Assembly (NCBI GenBank): GCA_017461465.1
Contig: JAFTYN010000100.1
Location: forward strand, 1 to 5,327
Source: Bacilli bacterium
GTDB taxonomy: Bacteria; Bacillota_I; Bacilli_A; RF39; UBA660
Direction of reading: 5' to 3'
Length of the DNA: 5,327 nt
Shown here piece after piece: positions 5,188 to 5,327 of this stretch (the stretch's first letter is position 1; each line of letters opens with the position of its first letter). The position numbers and the translations under genes are program-made. Under the pieces are notes generated by a model that worked only from the letters and a program-made list of their open reading frames with translations, was not told the DNA's origin and did not search any database.

Positions 5188-5327
5188 ATGACAAAGAAGG
5201 TATTAGATAATAAGTGTCCAACATGTGCGGCACCAATATTTTTTAATCCAACATTAGGAAAATGGAAATGCAATTATTGTGATAATGAATTTACTTTAGA
5301 AGAGATGCAAAAATACAATAATGCTAG
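5188..5327 (+). CDS. Zinc-ribbon protein, 3' end outside the window
   Basis: Translation from the ATG at 5188 gives 46 residues and is still open at the right edge. The start is supported by AGGTGA (5178-5183) four bases before it. The N-terminus forms a four-cysteine zinc ribbon: Cys10-Pro-Thr-Cys13 and Cys28-Asn-Tyr-Cys31, separated by a short loop containing FFNPTLGKW, and followed by EFTLEEMQ. This 'CPxC(A/G)A-x-FNP-x-GKW-x-C-x-x-C-x-x-x-FTLEE' opening is one I remember from long TFIIB-type zinc-ribbon proteins of gut Firmicutes, which are sometimes annotated loosely as helicase or PriA-like. The rest of the protein is needed to assign a role. All four cysteines are present. Confidence 0.8.
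   Translation, partial: MTKKVLDNKCPTCAAPIFFNPTLGKWKCNYCDNEFTLEEMQKYNNA

Noticed and set aside
1..5327. CRISPR array, insertion sequence, phage or toxin-antitoxin genes
   Set aside because: No regularly spaced repeats, transposase motifs, terminal inverted repeats or recognisable toxin or antitoxin families are present; the tRNA is followed by its terminators and not by an integrase or an att-like duplication.

Overview
The window is very AT-rich. Trp codons in the clear reading frames are TGG, and genes end mostly in TAA, with one TGA, so the standard bacterial code fits better than the Mycoplasma code. Low GC, Firmicutes-type ribosome binding sites, a lipoprotein with a single-membrane lipobox and short runs of small genes suggest an uncultured gut Bacilli/RF39-like lineage. 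The lineage is inferred from style and remembered protein families, not from a marker gene.

Layout, left to right. (1) A 5'-truncated gene (3-1382, +) is open to the left window edge; its family is uncharacterised. (2) A tRNA-Ala(UGC) gene (1491-1567) has its own near-consensus promoter (1441-1470), a terminator (1579-1599) and a second T-tailed palindrome (1608-1636). (3) A + strand run follows: a two-helix membrane protein (1659-1880), overlapped by a YjbA/DUF3603-like protein (1867-2469), then a lipoprotein (2516-3061). (4) A bidirectional terminator (3057-3085) contains the stop codons of the lipoprotein gene and of the convergent metallophosphoesterase gene (3076-3933, -). (5) A 73-residue Pro/Gly/Arg/Tyr-rich protein (4008-4229, -) lies upstream of the phosphoesterase on the same strand. 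(6) Divergent from it is a membrane-anchored protein with a NodB (polysaccharide deacetylase) fold whose catalytic residues appear to be gone (4309-5145, +). (7) A zinc-ribbon gene begins at 5188 and runs off the right edge.

Four of the products are membrane proteins or membrane-anchored (two-helix protein, lipoprotein, anchored phosphoesterase, anchored pseudo-deacetylase), so the middle of the window has a cell-envelope flavour. Gene orientation changes three times, however, and nothing shows that these genes form one pathway. No mobile element, CRISPR array, phage gene or defence system is visible. The observations most worth following are the pseudo-deacetylase, the terminator in which the two opposing stop codons pair with each other, and the fixed GGTGA-N4-start ribosome binding site used by five of the seven genes whose starts lie in the window.
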